64,000 nucleotides of DNA from an uncultured Parabacteroides sp. (GTDB lineage Bacteria; Bacteroidota; Bacteroidia; Bacteroidales; Tannerellaceae). How positions within the stretch are numbered: position 1 is the first letter of the stretch; every line of letters starts with the position of its first letter. The translations under genes and the position numbers were made by a program. The notes under the pieces are model-generated. The model ran no database searches, was not told the DNA's origin, and worked only from the letters and a program-made list of their open reading frames with translations. Positions 35,437-44,554 of the stretch are shown here, piece after piece. Where the stretch lies: contig CALUZR010000002.1 of assembly GCA_944325335.1 (NCBI GenBank), positions 1 through 64,000 of the forward strand, given 5' to 3'.

Positions 35437-35616
35437 TTACATCAAATAAGGATATACATCTATGCGCAATCTCTTCAATTCCTCTGTAGGCACTTTAACA
35501 AAATCCGTTCCATAAAGAAGCTTATCCCGTTCTTCTTTTGTCAAATAAGAGAAACGAGATTCCAGTTCTTTCTGTTTGTTTTGCCTTACTTCCGAATTAT
35601 TCCATATTCTTCCCAT
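35437..35616 (-). CDS. Unknown 59-aa protein, first gene of the inserted pair
   Basis: Start taken as the ATG at 35616 (MGRIWNNSEVRQNKQKELES). The frame is open to 35646, but a TACCTTTG promoter box covers 35644-35651, so the earlier ATG would lie inside the promoter. The protein is charged and helical (SRFSYLTKEERDKLLYGTDF, VPTEELKRLRIDVYPYL). No domain recognised. Size and position fit a regulator or antitoxin for the larger protein 2 bp downstream, but this is conjecture. Confidence 0.55.
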   Translation of the reverse strand: MGRIWNNSEVRQNKQKELESRFSYLTKEERDKLLYGTDFVKVPTEELKRLRIDVYPYLM

Positions 35617-35643
35617 TGCTAAGATGTTTTTATATTCCACCTG

Positions 35644-35651
35644 CAAAGGTA
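35644..35651 (-). promoter_or_regulatory. -7 box (TACCTTTG) for the inserted pair
   Basis: Minus-strand TAnnTTTG match, 28 bp upstream of the preferred ATG at 35616. It indicates that the pair is expressed apart from the capsule genes around it. Confidence 0.5.
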
Positions 35652-35706
35652 ATGCATTTAGGACAATAAACGAGTCTTTTTCAAAAGTAATTTTGAAAAT
35701 TTCTTC

Positions 35707-36780
35707 TCACTCGCTCCGAATCTCCCGAGACTTCTCCCGTTCAATCATCCCCAAATCGGCTCGGATAAAGCGAAGGCGCATCAACTGTTCTTTCATCCCT
35801 TCCACATCCAGCCGACGGGTGTTGTGACTATGGTAGTCTTCGATATGGGATACATCCTCATTCCCTTCCGTGAAGAACTTGTCGTAGTTCAGGTCGCGCG
35901 TATCGCACGGGATACGGAAATAGTTGCCCATATCGATGGCACGCACCATCTCTTCGCGCGTCACCAACGTCTCGTAGAGCTTCTCGCCATGACGGGTGCC
36001 GATCACCTTCACCTCCGTCTCGCCATACTTTGGGTTTAGCTTCGCATAAATCTCTTTCAAGGCAATTGCCAAGGTTTCCAACGTAGCCGCAGGGGCTTTC
36101 TGGACAAACAAATCGCCATTGTGGCCATGCGTAAAGGCATAGACCACCAAATCGACCGCATCGTCCAACGTCATCATGAAGCGCGTCATGTTCGGGTCGG
36201 TGATGGTAATCGGTTTGCCCTCCATCATCTGTTCCACCCAAAGCGGAATCACCGAACCCCGGCTCGCCATCACGTTCCCATAACGCGTACAGCAGATAGT
36301 TGTCTGTGCCCCTTCGCCCAACTCGCGTCCTTTGGCAATCGCCACCTTCTCCATCAACGCCTTGCTGATGCCCATTGCATTGATCGGATAAGCCGCCTTG
36401 TCGGTAGAGAGTACCACTACATTCTTCACGCCATGTTCGATCGCCGAGAGCAACACATTCTCCGTACCCAACACATTCGTGCGCGTTGCCTCCATCGGGA
36501 AAAACTCACAACTCGGTACCTGCTTCAAGGCAGCTGCAGAGAACACATAATCCACGCCCCGCATCGCCACGTCCACCGATGTCTTGTTCCGCACATTCCC
36601 GATATAAAACTTCACCTTCGGGTTTTGAAGCGCATGACGCATATCATCCTGCTTCTTCTCGTCCCGGCTAAAAATCCGAATCTCCTTGATATCGGAATCG
36701 AGGAAACGCCGCAACACCGCATTTCCAAATGAACCTGTGCCTCCTGTGATTAGGAGGACTTTGTCTTTGAAGATTGACAT
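35707..36780 (-). CDS. capE: UDP-GlcNAc 4,6-dehydratase/5-epimerase, FnlA/CapE type
   Basis: 357 aa from the ATG at 36780 (MSIFKDKVLLITGG). Extended SDR: NAD loop LITGGTGSFGNAVLRRFLDS, SAAALKQVPSCEFFPMEATR, and the catalytic region STDKAAYPINAMGISKALME, in which the usual SYK is partly replaced as in inverting dehydratases. MTRFMMTLDDAV is characteristic of this family. It catalyses the first step from UDP-GlcNAc to UDP-L-FucNAc. The downstream enzymes CapF and CapG are encoded after an inserted gene pair. Confidence 0.92.
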   Translation of the reverse strand: MSIFKDKVLLITGGTGSFGNAVLRRFLDSDIKEIRIFSRDEKKQDDMRHALQNPKVKFYIGNVRNKTSVDVAMRGVDYVFSAAALKQVPSCEFFPMEATRTNVLGTENVLLSAIEHGVKNVVVLSTDKAAYPINAMGISKALMEKVAIAKGRELGEGAQTTICCTRYGNVMASRGSVIPLWVEQMMEGKPITITDPNMTRFMMTLDDAVDLVVYAFTHGHNGDLFVQKAPAATLETLAIALKEIYAKLNPKYGETEVKVIGTRHGEKLYETLVTREEMVRAIDMGNYFRIPCDTRDLNYDKFFTEGNEDVSHIEDYHSHNTRRLDVEGMKEQLMRLRFIRADLGMIEREKSREIRSE

Positions 36781-36796
36781 ATTCTTGTTATCTATT

Positions 36797-37897
36797 TTAA
36801 TTATTCCAAAGCCTTGCATATTGTGGAAATACCTTTTCCATCGTATAATTACTCAATACCCTCTTTTTCCCATTTCTGGCAAATTCATCCTTCACGATGT
36901 CTTTCACCTCCAAATATTGTTTAACGGTGTTACATATCTCCTCTACACTATACGAAAGAAGACATACTCCACACGCATTTTCTTTTATATCCACGGACAA
37001 CATATCAGGAATTGCACCCACATTCGTCGCAATAACAGGACAACCACACGCCATCGCTTCCAATACAACATTAGGAAATCCTTCTGTACAAGAGGGTAAT
37101 ATCAATGCATCTGCTTTATTCATTCTACCAAGTACATAATTCCTATCTTTATTTCCTACTATAGTAAGCCAACGACCATTATCTTTTATTGAAGCAATAT
37201 TTTTCAAAACTTCAAACATTTCTTCATTACAAAGTCCGATGATTTCCAAATGAACATCAGTATTCAATTGTGTAAAAGCCTTGACCAATTCACAAACACC
37301 TTTAGCAGGTATTACATGTCCTACAAAAATAAAATCATTCTTTTGCCTTAATTTCAATGGTTGATTGGCGATTGCTGCTATAGAAGGAGAACAAGGATTC
37401 GGAATATAAAATACTTTTTGCTCAAATCCTTCTTCGCATAAAACCTTATAAGAAACAGGATCTATTACGACAATGTATTTTGCCCTCTCCACACAGGATA
37501 TTAATTTATTCCATTCCCAATTTCTTAACTGCTTCAATTCTGGTATTCGTCCAAATCGATAGTGAAAAACAACATCTACTTTAAAAATCGAAGCTATCCA
37601 CAAATAAATCCTATCTTTATTTAAAGCCCAAGAAGCTGAAGTCGTAATATGCACACAATCTGGTTTACATTTCACAAGTGCTTTTGTAAAACGAAATACC
37701 AAAAACAAAGTATCTAATATTCCACTCAACAATCGCCTAAAAATTGTTCGAGACTTAGCATTCTTAAAACGAATTGATGCATCTATATAATAAATATCCT
37801 GAATCTGATGTTTATGTATGTATTCTAACATATTATATGTCCAAGAACTAATTCCTCCCGTAGGATACGAGGGAGAGAATAAAACAACCTTCGCCAT
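36797..37897 (-). CDS. GT4 glycosyltransferase
   Basis: 366 aa, GT-B fold. N-terminal acceptor-side loop FSPSYPTGGISSWTYNM; donor domain with FIFVGHVIPAKGVCELVKAF and ADALILPSCTEGFPNVVLEA, the latter a good EX7E motif (E in CTEG and in VLEA). It transfers one sugar of the repeating unit; specificity cannot be read. It lies 16 bp upstream of capE, and the upstream glycosyltransferase is frameshifted. Confidence 0.9.
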   Translation of the reverse strand: MAKVVLFSPSYPTGGISSWTYNMLEYIHKHQIQDIYYIDASIRFKNAKSRTIFRRLLSGILDTLFLVFRFTKALVKCKPDCVHITTSASWALNKDRIYLWIASIFKVDVVFHYRFGRIPELKQLRNWEWNKLISCVERAKYIVVIDPVSYKVLCEEGFEQKVFYIPNPCSPSIAAIANQPLKLRQKNDFIFVGHVIPAKGVCELVKAFTQLNTDVHLEIIGLCNEEMFEVLKNIASIKDNGRWLTIVGNKDRNYVLGRMNKADALILPSCTEGFPNVVLEAMACGCPVIATNVGAIPDMLSVDIKENACGVCLLSYSVEEICNTVKQYLEVKDIVKDEFARNGKKRVLSNYTMEKVFPQYARLWNN

Positions 37898-37923
37898 ACT
37901 TTACAATTTTAAACGCACAAGTA

Positions 37924-39014
37924 TCAATCTGTAAAACAATTCATATATTGTCTTAATATCTTTTCATTAGAAAAAAGTTCTTCGGCTATTTTTCTATTCT
38001 GTAAACCAATCATTAACAATTCATCATTTGATAAATTCATCAAATATGAGATTGTTTTCGATATTGATTCTGGTGATGTAGCATCACTAATTAAATTTTC
38101 ATTTCTAAGCAACAAGCGATTATCAGATACATCTGTAGCTAAAACTGGTTTACCCAAACACATCGCTTCGCAAATTGTGTTCGAAAGTCCTTCATCAAAC
38201 TAAATAATCCCACAGCTTCTGCTGCAACCATTTTTTCATATATTTTAAGTGTAGGTGGATAAAAACGAACTATTTCGTTTAATCCTAGCTCTTCAATTAT
38301 TTGAACATTTTCTTCAAAACATCCATTTTCTTGTCTTCCATACCATTCTATTAAAAGGCGTTTTTTCAAAGAATCATCAAGTAAAGAAATCGCCAATGCC
38401 AAATTTTTAAGATTTTTCAATCGCTGATGTCTCGCAGCAATCACTATATGAAATTTACCATCTTCCTTCTCTCTTATTTTAAACTTCGTAGAATCCAAAG
38501 TTTGCAAATCATATGCATTATAAATAACAATATTACGTCTATCTGACAAAAAGGGATTTATTTTTTTTACCAAAGTTCGATTTGAAAAAGAATTTGAAAC
38601 CACATAATTAGCAAATAAATGAAACACTCTAAAAAATTTCCTCTTTAAAGATTTCATGATCCGTGGATTTGCAGATCGTTCACCAACTATAATTTTCCAC
38701 TTATGAAATGGGAATCCTGCTACTTCTGAGATGAAAGAAGGAGCTTCTAAAAAAGAAATAACGACATCAAATCTCCCTTTCCTAATAAAACATCGACATA
38801 AAAACAAACGCTTTATATATGAATCCTGTTCTATAAGTTCCACATTTATCCCATAATCCTGTAATATAGGCAAATAAAAATCATCTGCATGATAAGTTAA
38901 AAAAGAAACATCACATCCTCTTTTTTTAAACCCTACAGCAAGATTCACTAACTGCCTTTGAGCCCCACCAGATCCTAATATATCAATAAAACAAAGAATT
39001 CTCATTTCTAACAA
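37924..39014 (-). pseudogene. GT4 glycosyltransferase broken by a frameshift
   Basis: The N-terminal frame (MRILCFIDILGSGGAQRQLV at 39005, through HIVIAARHQRLKNLKNLALA) runs to about 38200, where it passes into nonsense and stops at 38139. The expected continuation FDEGLSNTICEAMCLGKPVL is present in another frame and continues to the stop at 37924 (EKILRQYMNCFTD). One missing base in the AGTTTGATGAA stretch near 38195-38205 explains both. The lost region includes the donor-binding EX7E motif, so the first-frame product should be inactive. A read error or phase-variable slip cannot be excluded. Confidence 0.82.
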
Positions 39015-40137
39015 AAGTAATCTTTCTAAAATTATCCTTCATATACAAAAAACCAAATGGTATTGCCATTAAAGCCAATGCTTCATCCGTAAATCCCATA
39101 GAATACAATGTCTTCAAAGACCAAATAAAAAATATAGACAATAAAATAGAACGTACAATATCAATTCTCATATTTCGAAGTACTTTCAACATTGATAAAA
39201 AAATCCGCATATAACAAAAGATTCCAACTATTCCAAAATCAATTAGTATTTCTAACCAATCATTATGTCCACGCGAATGTCGAGGTGAAAATGCAATTGT
39301 ACCATCAAACCCATATCCAAAAATGATTGTTAATATATTATCCGCTTCATACCACATATTCCACAGAGTTTGATAAATCTCATCGCGTCCCGAACTATTC
39401 CCCTCCAATGTTTTTTCATACCGACCTATAAGATACTCATTTGCCAATATAATATCTTTAGCCCATATTGCTATACCAATAATAGCAACTATAAGTAATA
39501 ATATCTGGAAAAACGATTTTCTGTTTTCTTTGAAAAGCATCCAAATATATAAAACCGAAGGTATGACAGCGGCAACTATATTTCCTCGTTTCGCTCCTTG
39601 TATAAGAAAGAATAAACAGACACAAAATAAAATCAATGAAATCATTCGGTTTCGAATAATCAAAACCATTGGTAACAACATCAAAAATAAAACGCTCGCA
39701 TTCACAGTCGTATCATCTGCTTCTGTAAGTAGTTTGATAAGTGCTAATTGCTGGGCATAATAAAAAGAAGGGATAGCCGCTACAATTAATAATATACCGG
39801 AAAGCGTAATGAATTTAGACATCAAGACACCCGACTTTCCTAAATAAGCAAAAGAAATAAATGCAAGCAAAGCATACAATGTATTTCCTATTTGAGTTGT
39901 TGAAGGGGTAAGCCATAAATAACTTGCAAAAAAATAAATCAGATTCAAAAAAACAAATGAAACGATTGATTTCTCAACGATATCAAAACCGAATTTTGTC
40001 GCATTCTTATATCCACAATATAGACTTAATCCAACAAAACTCAATCGCCAAAGAACAGGAGGAAAAGGGAATAAGAAATACAACAAATTCCCAATCATAC
40101 AAAATAATAATGCGTTTCTAATAAAAATGCAACTCAT
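38983..40137 (-). CDS. wzy: O-antigen/capsule polymerase Wzy-like membrane protein
   Basis: 384 aa with about ten hydrophobic helices (FVFLNLIYFFASYLWL, ILLIVAAIPSFYYAQQLA, FQILLLIVAIIGIAIW). A periplasmic loop near residues 230-285 includes GYGFDGTIAFSPRHSRGHND, ending in the H-N-D pattern common in O-antigen ligase/polymerase (Wzy_C-like) proteins. It would polymerise repeat units flipped by Wzx. The start overlaps the ATP-grasp gene stop by 4 bp and the end overlaps the frameshifted glycosyltransferase by about 23 bp. Confidence 0.85.
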   Translation of the reverse strand: MSCIFIRNALLFCMIGNLLYFLFPFPPVLWRLSFVGLSLYCGYKNATKFGFDIVEKSIVSFVFLNLIYFFASYLWLTPSTTQIGNTLYALLAFISFAYLGKSGVLMSKFITLSGILLIVAAIPSFYYAQQLALIKLLTEADDTTVNASVLFLMLLPMVLIIRNRMISLILFCVCLFFLIQGAKRGNIVAAVIPSVLYIWMLFKENRKSFFQILLLIVAIIGIAIWAKDIILANEYLIGRYEKTLEGNSSGRDEIYQTLWNMWYEADNILTIIFGYGFDGTIAFSPRHSRGHNDWLEILIDFGIVGIFCYMRIFLSMLKVLRNMRIDIVRSILLSIFFIWSLKTLYSMGFTDEALALMAIPFGFLYMKDNFRKITFVRNENSLFY

Positions 40138-41150
40138 TTGCTTCTCATCAAATTCTCAACCATCCATCCGCAAAAATCAAAACGACTTCCTTCATGCCAC
40201 TGCATATCTGATGTCCAATATCCTTCACAAGTATCATAGGCTTTCATGGTATAACCATAGCTGATTTCCACAATAAGCGGCTTATCATTGCGATCAAAAA
40301 CAAAATCAAATGTCATACTTTGACTACCGATTCTTTTATTTACATCAAAAGCAACACTTACACATCTTTCATCTATCTGTCGCTTGTCATATACCAGTTT
40401 TCCACTTCCTGATGCCCTAAAATCCTTTTCGCGACACAAACGTTTTATCGCAAAAGCTTTATCTCCAACAACTACTACACGAATATCAAATGTATTATTC
40501 GGGACAAATTCTTGGAAATACACATATCCCTTCTCTTTGGAATGCATTTTCGCATAAGATATTGGAACAAACAAACGTCCAATCCCTTTTATAACTCCAA
40601 TGAAAGAATCACGTCCCTTCCGCCATTTATTAAATCTTTCCTTCAAATAGCCCCACCTATCAAATTGTGAAAATCCACTACCAAAAGCTTTATTCACAAT
40701 CTTCACTGCCTCCTTTGGGGTCTTCACCAACTTTACATTCGAAGCACCTGCCCCTCCACGTAATTTAAATACCTTTGGAAAAGTTGTCTTCTTTATCCAG
40801 TTTAATGCCTCTTTTTTTGAATAAAACACGAAAGACGGGACAAGCGGGGCGCCTATTGCTTCCAACAAATATTTCTGTCCTACCTTATCATCAAAATGCC
40901 AACCCGTATTAAAATCCGGAAAAACCTTTTTTCCTGCTATCTGGAGGGAATAAAGTAATTGTTTCGCAAACAAAGCATCCTTATAACTCGCATGATGATG
41001 GTGCCACATAAAAACATCACAATCACGAACTTGTTCTATTATATCCGAATCATAAGCATTTACTACTTTGTAGGATATGCCTTTTTCTCCGCAGTAGTTT
41101 ATCCAACGTTCAGAAAATGAACCGGGAGTATGGTGCATAGCTATTTTCAT
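40134..41150 (-). CDS. ATP-grasp protein in the capsule operon
   Basis: 338 aa. ATP-grasp features: FPKVFKLRGGAGASNVKLVK (lysine and glycine-rich nucleotide loop near residue 135), VYFQEFVPNNTFDIRVVVVG (hinge and acidic residues) and MTFDFVFDRNDKPLIVEISY (metal-binding Asp/Glu/Asn-type segment). Such enzymes form amide or ester bonds through acyl-phosphates. In a capsule locus it may link an amino acid or carboxylate to a sugar. It overlaps CapA at 41147-41150 and wzy at 40134-40137, so all three are coupled. Confidence 0.85.
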   Translation of the reverse strand: MKIAMHHTPGSFSERWINYCGEKGISYKVVNAYDSDIIEQVRDCDVFMWHHHHASYKDALFAKQLLYSLQIAGKKVFPDFNTGWHFDDKVGQKYLLEAIGAPLVPSFVFYSKKEALNWIKKTTFPKVFKLRGGAGASNVKLVKTPKEAVKIVNKAFGSGFSQFDRWGYLKERFNKWRKGRDSFIGVIKGIGRLFVPISYAKMHSKEKGYVYFQEFVPNNTFDIRVVVVGDKAFAIKRLCREKDFRASGSGKLVYDKRQIDERCVSVAFDVNKRIGSQSMTFDFVFDRNDKPLIVEISYGYTMKAYDTCEGYWTSDMQWHEGSRFDFCGWMVENLMRSK

Positions 41151-42274
41151 TTTTCTAATTTTCTCTCTAAAATACGTAACACAATATCTCGATGAGCTTC
41201 ACATCTGAATATCGCCAAAAGATAACGATACCAAAACTTAGGTAATAAAGAAGGTAATATCCTCCTGTAACGTAAAGCCTTTAAATATCGATTTCTATAT
41301 GGTTCAAGTGATGCTACATACCCTTTTTCTTTTTGCCGAACTAAATTATCAAAAGATTTTTCCAATAAATCATCATCAGCTATCAGCTTATTCAACTCCT
41401 CTATCTTTTCGAAGAACTCTTCTTTATCTATATCAAAATCTATCGTTGGTTCTTCTGCACACTGCACATACGGAATTATTTCGAAATCAATGCTATTAGA
41501 GAATTTTAATTTCACTAAATAACCTTCATTCCAGAAATTCCTTTTTTGTATTCCTCTATCAAAACAGAAATTTCCCAATCCATAAAAAATATATTTCCCT
41601 TTATATTCTTCATACCCGCTATAACAATGTTGATGATGGTTTACCACCACATCCGCACCAGCATCAATGAAAAACCGATAAACTTTCTTCATACGCGGAG
41701 TTGGCAAATTATAATGTTCTGTTCCTCCATGAACAATTACAATTACATAATCTGCTTTTTCACGAGCTTCTTGTATTTGATAATAATTTTTCACTTCATC
41801 TAAAGGAGCTGAACCTCCTTTAATCGATGAGGCTATCGACCATTCATGTTCACAAACATTAATGATAGCTATTTTTTTATCCTCAATTTCTTTATAAAGG
41901 ATTTGAGTTGCTTCTTGCAAATTTTTTCCTCCTCCAACCGTGTCTATTCCATTATCACGGCAGGCCTTCAAAGTATCTTCAACGCCTGCTTCTCCATAAT
42001 CATAAAAATGATTATTTGCTAATGTTACACAGTTGAAACCGGCATACTTTAATGCCTTAACAGCACTTTCTTCACACTTCAAATTGGGACCTGTTTTTAC
42101 AATCGGATTACAAAAACAAGAAATTATGAGAGATTCAAGATTTACAATAGAAATATTAACATTCCTATTTAAATCTTTAACCTGATAAAAGAAAAACGTA
42201 TAATCCTTCTTATCACATAAAGATTGTATTCTTGATTGAGGAACAAAATCTCCAGTTACTATTAAATTTATCAT
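41147..42274 (-). CDS. CapA-family metallophosphatase-like protein
   Basis: 375 aa. Metallophosphoesterase-type motifs of the CapA/PgsA family: LIVTGDFVPQSRIQ, VNLESLI, TLANNHFYDYGEAGVEDTLK, VIVHGGTEHYNLPT and VNHHQHCYSGYEEYKGKYIF. There is no obvious signal peptide or membrane anchor, unlike CapA of poly-gamma-glutamate systems, so it may act in the cytosol. It lies between an AAC(3)-like transferase gene (1-bp gap) and the ATP-grasp gene. Confidence 0.85.
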   Translation of the reverse strand: MINLIVTGDFVPQSRIQSLCDKKDYTFFFYQVKDLNRNVNISIVNLESLIISCFCNPIVKTGPNLKCEESAVKALKYAGFNCVTLANNHFYDYGEAGVEDTLKACRDNGIDTVGGGKNLQEATQILYKEIEDKKIAIINVCEHEWSIASSIKGGSAPLDEVKNYYQIQEAREKADYVIVIVHGGTEHYNLPTPRMKKVYRFFIDAGADVVVNHHQHCYSGYEEYKGKYIFYGLGNFCFDRGIQKRNFWNEGYLVKLKFSNSIDFEIIPYVQCAEEPTIDFDIDKEEFFEKIEELNKLIADDDLLEKSFDNLVRQKEKGYVASLEPYRNRYLKALRYRRILPSLLPKFWYRYLLAIFRCEAHRDIVLRILERKLEK

Positions 42275-42275
42275 C

Positions 42276-43202
42276 TTATTGTTGTTTTATACCAAAGAAC
42301 ACATTATTAAGCAATGATCTAATATTCTGTATCGCCTTTCTTATATTACCTTTACATAATTGTAATAACTGTCTTACTAAATAAATTATCACATTGGAAT
42401 CCGAAAAAGAAAAAGATACTCTACATAACAAGCATTCCTTATTATCACACAACATTCTAGATACATCCTGATTAATATAATCCTCTTCTTTTTGCAATGT
42501 TTCCTTCATTCTTGTCAAGACTGCATGACCATTTCCAACCAGCCCTTCTTTTTTATGGATAAGATAAGGATATATATATTTCGAATTAGCTTTTAAAAAA
42601 GCCGTATGACAAAAAATAGTATTGTTAGTATCATACCATTTAACACAATTTCCTTCCCTAATATACAAACCGTATTTAGGTTTTTTCTGATAATTTCCTG
42701 TAGCTCTAAGCACTTTTGTAAAAGCAATATGAGTTGTTCCAGTAAAACATTCTCCACCAATTCTTAAACAATAGCAATCGAATTTTTCAATAGCTTCTTC
42801 TAATAACCAATATCCTCGTTTCTCATGAGTATGAGAAGTTGTCAAATATTCAGCATACTTACCTATAACAACAAATGGAAATTCTATTTTTCTTGATAAC
42901 TTTGCATTTGGATATGCCTGTGCAACCACTGACATTGCACCAGTTATAGGTTTAGGAGGATTTTCAGAAGAGTACACTTCTTTCTGATGAAAAAATTTCA
43001 ATTGACTTATATATTTTTTAGGAAAAGCAGTCAATATTATAGTTCCCTCTTTACCTATAATCTCCATCAAGGCATCAAGAAAAGTTTTAGGTCCTTCTTC
43101 CACTTTTCCTATTGCCCGATAAGAAATCCGCAAAAAAAGGGTATCTCCTGATTTTATACCAAGAGAGATTAAATCTTTTACTAAAGACTCTCGTGTAATC
43201 AT
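42276..43202 (-). CDS. AAC(3)-family N-acyltransferase, probably sugar-modifying
   Basis: 308 aa. Family signatures: LVKDLISLGIKSGDTLFLRI, EGTIILTAFPKKY, NPPKPITGAMSVVAQAYPNA, ARTSH-like TTSHTHEKRGYWLLEEA, and a metal/CoA-site segment around GTTHIAFTKVLRA. The fold is that of aminoglycoside 3-N-acetyltransferases, but in polysaccharide loci relatives such as FdhC transfer acyl groups to amino sugars. The C-terminal 50 residues are an extra basic, hydrophobic tail. It is coupled to the CapA-like gene and to the CitE-like gene (4-bp gap), which suggests that an unusual acyl-CoA is the donor. Confidence 0.82.
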   Translation of the reverse strand: MITRESLVKDLISLGIKSGDTLFLRISYRAIGKVEEGPKTFLDALMEIIGKEGTIILTAFPKKYISQLKFFHQKEVYSSENPPKPITGAMSVVAQAYPNAKLSRKIEFPFVVIGKYAEYLTTSHTHEKRGYWLLEEAIEKFDCYCLRIGGECFTGTTHIAFTKVLRATGNYQKKPKYGLYIREGNCVKWYDTNNTIFCHTAFLKANSKYIYPYLIHKKEGLVGNGHAVLTRMKETLQKEEDYINQDVSRMLCDNKECLLCRVSFSFSDSNVIIYLVRQLLQLCKGNIRKAIQNIRSLLNNVFFGIKQQ

Positions 43203-43206
43203 AACA

Positions 43207-44082
43207 TCAACCTATTAATTCTACTTTTCTCAAAATCTTCTCTGCTTTTTTCAGCATCGGAGGTCCTATAAACTTTCCATTTACAACTGCAACACCTCTA
43301 CCCTCTTTAAACGATTCATCAGAAAGCCGAACCATTTCTTTAGCCCATTCTATTTCTTCTTCCGAAGGTGAATAATACTTGTGAACTAAAGGTAACTCTT
43401 TGGGATTCAAGACAAGCATTCCTTCAAAACCCAACTTCTTTGACAATATCAAATTCTTCTCTAAATCCTCCCAATCATGCACTTTGATATGAACGGTATC
43501 TATTGGAATAACCCCAGCGGCTTTTGCCGCTGTAACAATCTGAGTTCGAGCATTAAATATGCTTATTCCTTCTGCATCATGCTCTCCTCCCAAATCCGTT
43601 ACAAAATCTTCACATCCGAACGCTATTGCAACAACCCTTGAACAAGCTCTACATATCTCATAGACATTAACAACTGCACCGGTTGTTTCAATCAGAGGTA
43701 TTAACTTAAACGTTCCTACAGGTATTTTTTTCTCATACTCTATCGTCTCTAACAATTTACCGATAAAATAAATATCTTGCCCACACGTTGCTTTTGGATA
43801 TACAAATCCATTTATACCTGGGACAGTCAATTGATAAATATCTTTCAGTAGTTCACCACTTTCCCTATCGTTTATACGCGGGTATAATATACGTCCTGAA
43901 AAAGTGCCATCCGCAATGTAACGCAAAATATTATCTCGAGCTACTTGTTTATTAGAAGCTGGTTGCACCGAATCTTCAATATCCAGCAACAACACATCTG
44001 CCGAACTTCTCGCAGCACTGTTCATAAGTCTATCATTATGAGCAGGAACAAACATTAAACTTCTAAACAAATGATTTTCCAC
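43207..44082 (-). CDS. CitE-like aldolase/lyase (HpcH/HpaI superfamily)
   Basis: 291 aa. Family motifs: LFRSLMFVPAHNDRLMNSAA, LLDIEDSVQPASNKQVARDN, RINDRES, LIETTGAVVNVYEICRA and FGCEDFVTDLGGEHDAEG. The size and the GCEDF pattern fit malyl-CoA-lyase-like CitE proteins that cleave or form beta-hydroxyacyl-CoA from glyoxylate and an acyl-CoA. No CitD, CitF or citrate-lyase partner is present. With the adjacent MaoC hydratase gene (4-bp gap) it could make or interconvert a C4-C5 acyl-CoA for the AAC(3)-like enzyme. Confidence 0.85.
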   Translation of the reverse strand: MENHLFRSLMFVPAHNDRLMNSAARSSADVLLLDIEDSVQPASNKQVARDNILRYIADGTFSGRILYPRINDRESGELLKDIYQLTVPGINGFVYPKATCGQDIYFIGKLLETIEYEKKIPVGTFKLIPLIETTGAVVNVYEICRACSRVVAIAFGCEDFVTDLGGEHDAEGISIFNARTQIVTAAKAAGVIPIDTVHIKVHDWEDLEKNLILSKKLGFEGMLVLNPKELPLVHKYYSPSEEEIEWAKEMVRLSDESFKEGRGVAVVNGKFIGPPMLKKAEKILRKVELIG

Positions 44083-44086
44083 GACT

Positions 44087-44548
44087 TCACTCCTTTCTTT
44101 TTTTCACTAATACTTTACGTCGAAACGACAATACATCAACCCCGTTCTGATTACTGGCTATTGATTCAACGTATATAATTCCTCTATCATTCTTTGTTTT
44201 CGACTCTCTTTTATCTAAAATTCGAGTTCTTACATATATCGTATCATTCAAAAAAACAGGATTCAGATGCTTTATACATTCATATTCCAAATTAGCAATA
44301 GCTTTACCACTTATATCTGGTACAGTGATACCCACCGCAAGTGAAAAGACAAAAGTACCCACTACTAATATTTTTCCATGCTGATTTTTAGATGCGTAAT
44401 CTAAATTAATATGTACAGGATGGTGGTTCATCGTAAGCAAACTGAAAAAATTATTGTCACTTTCAAAAATAGTCTTTGACAATGAATGTTTTATTTCATT
44501 GCCTACTACAAAATCTTCATAATATAAACCTAATACAGATTGATTCAT
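44087..44548 (-). CDS. MaoC-family (R)-hydratase/dehydratase
   Basis: 153 aa, single hot-dog domain. Hydratase-2 motif region FFSLLTMNHHPVHINLDYAS, with the expected N..H pair near residue 38; then GKILVVGTFVFSLAVGITVP and LNPVFLNDTIYVRTRILDKR. It resembles mesaconyl-CoA or enoyl-CoA hydratases. The position directly upstream of the CitE-like gene resembles the lyase/hydratase pairing known from malyl-CoA and methylmalyl-CoA metabolism, here placed in a capsule operon. Confidence 0.85.
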   Translation of the reverse strand: MNQSVLGLYYEDFVVGNEIKHSLSKTIFESDNNFFSLLTMNHHPVHINLDYASKNQHGKILVVGTFVFSLAVGITVPDISGKAIANLEYECIKHLNPVFLNDTIYVRTRILDKRESKTKNDRGIIYVESIASNQNGVDVLSFRRKVLVKKRKE

Positions 44549-44554
44549 AATTTA

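Noticed and set aside
42276..43202. Aminoglycoside-resistance gene
   Set aside because: The fold is AAC(3)-like, but the gene is embedded in a capsule operon between CitE-like and CapA-like genes; a sugar N-acyltransferase is more likely.
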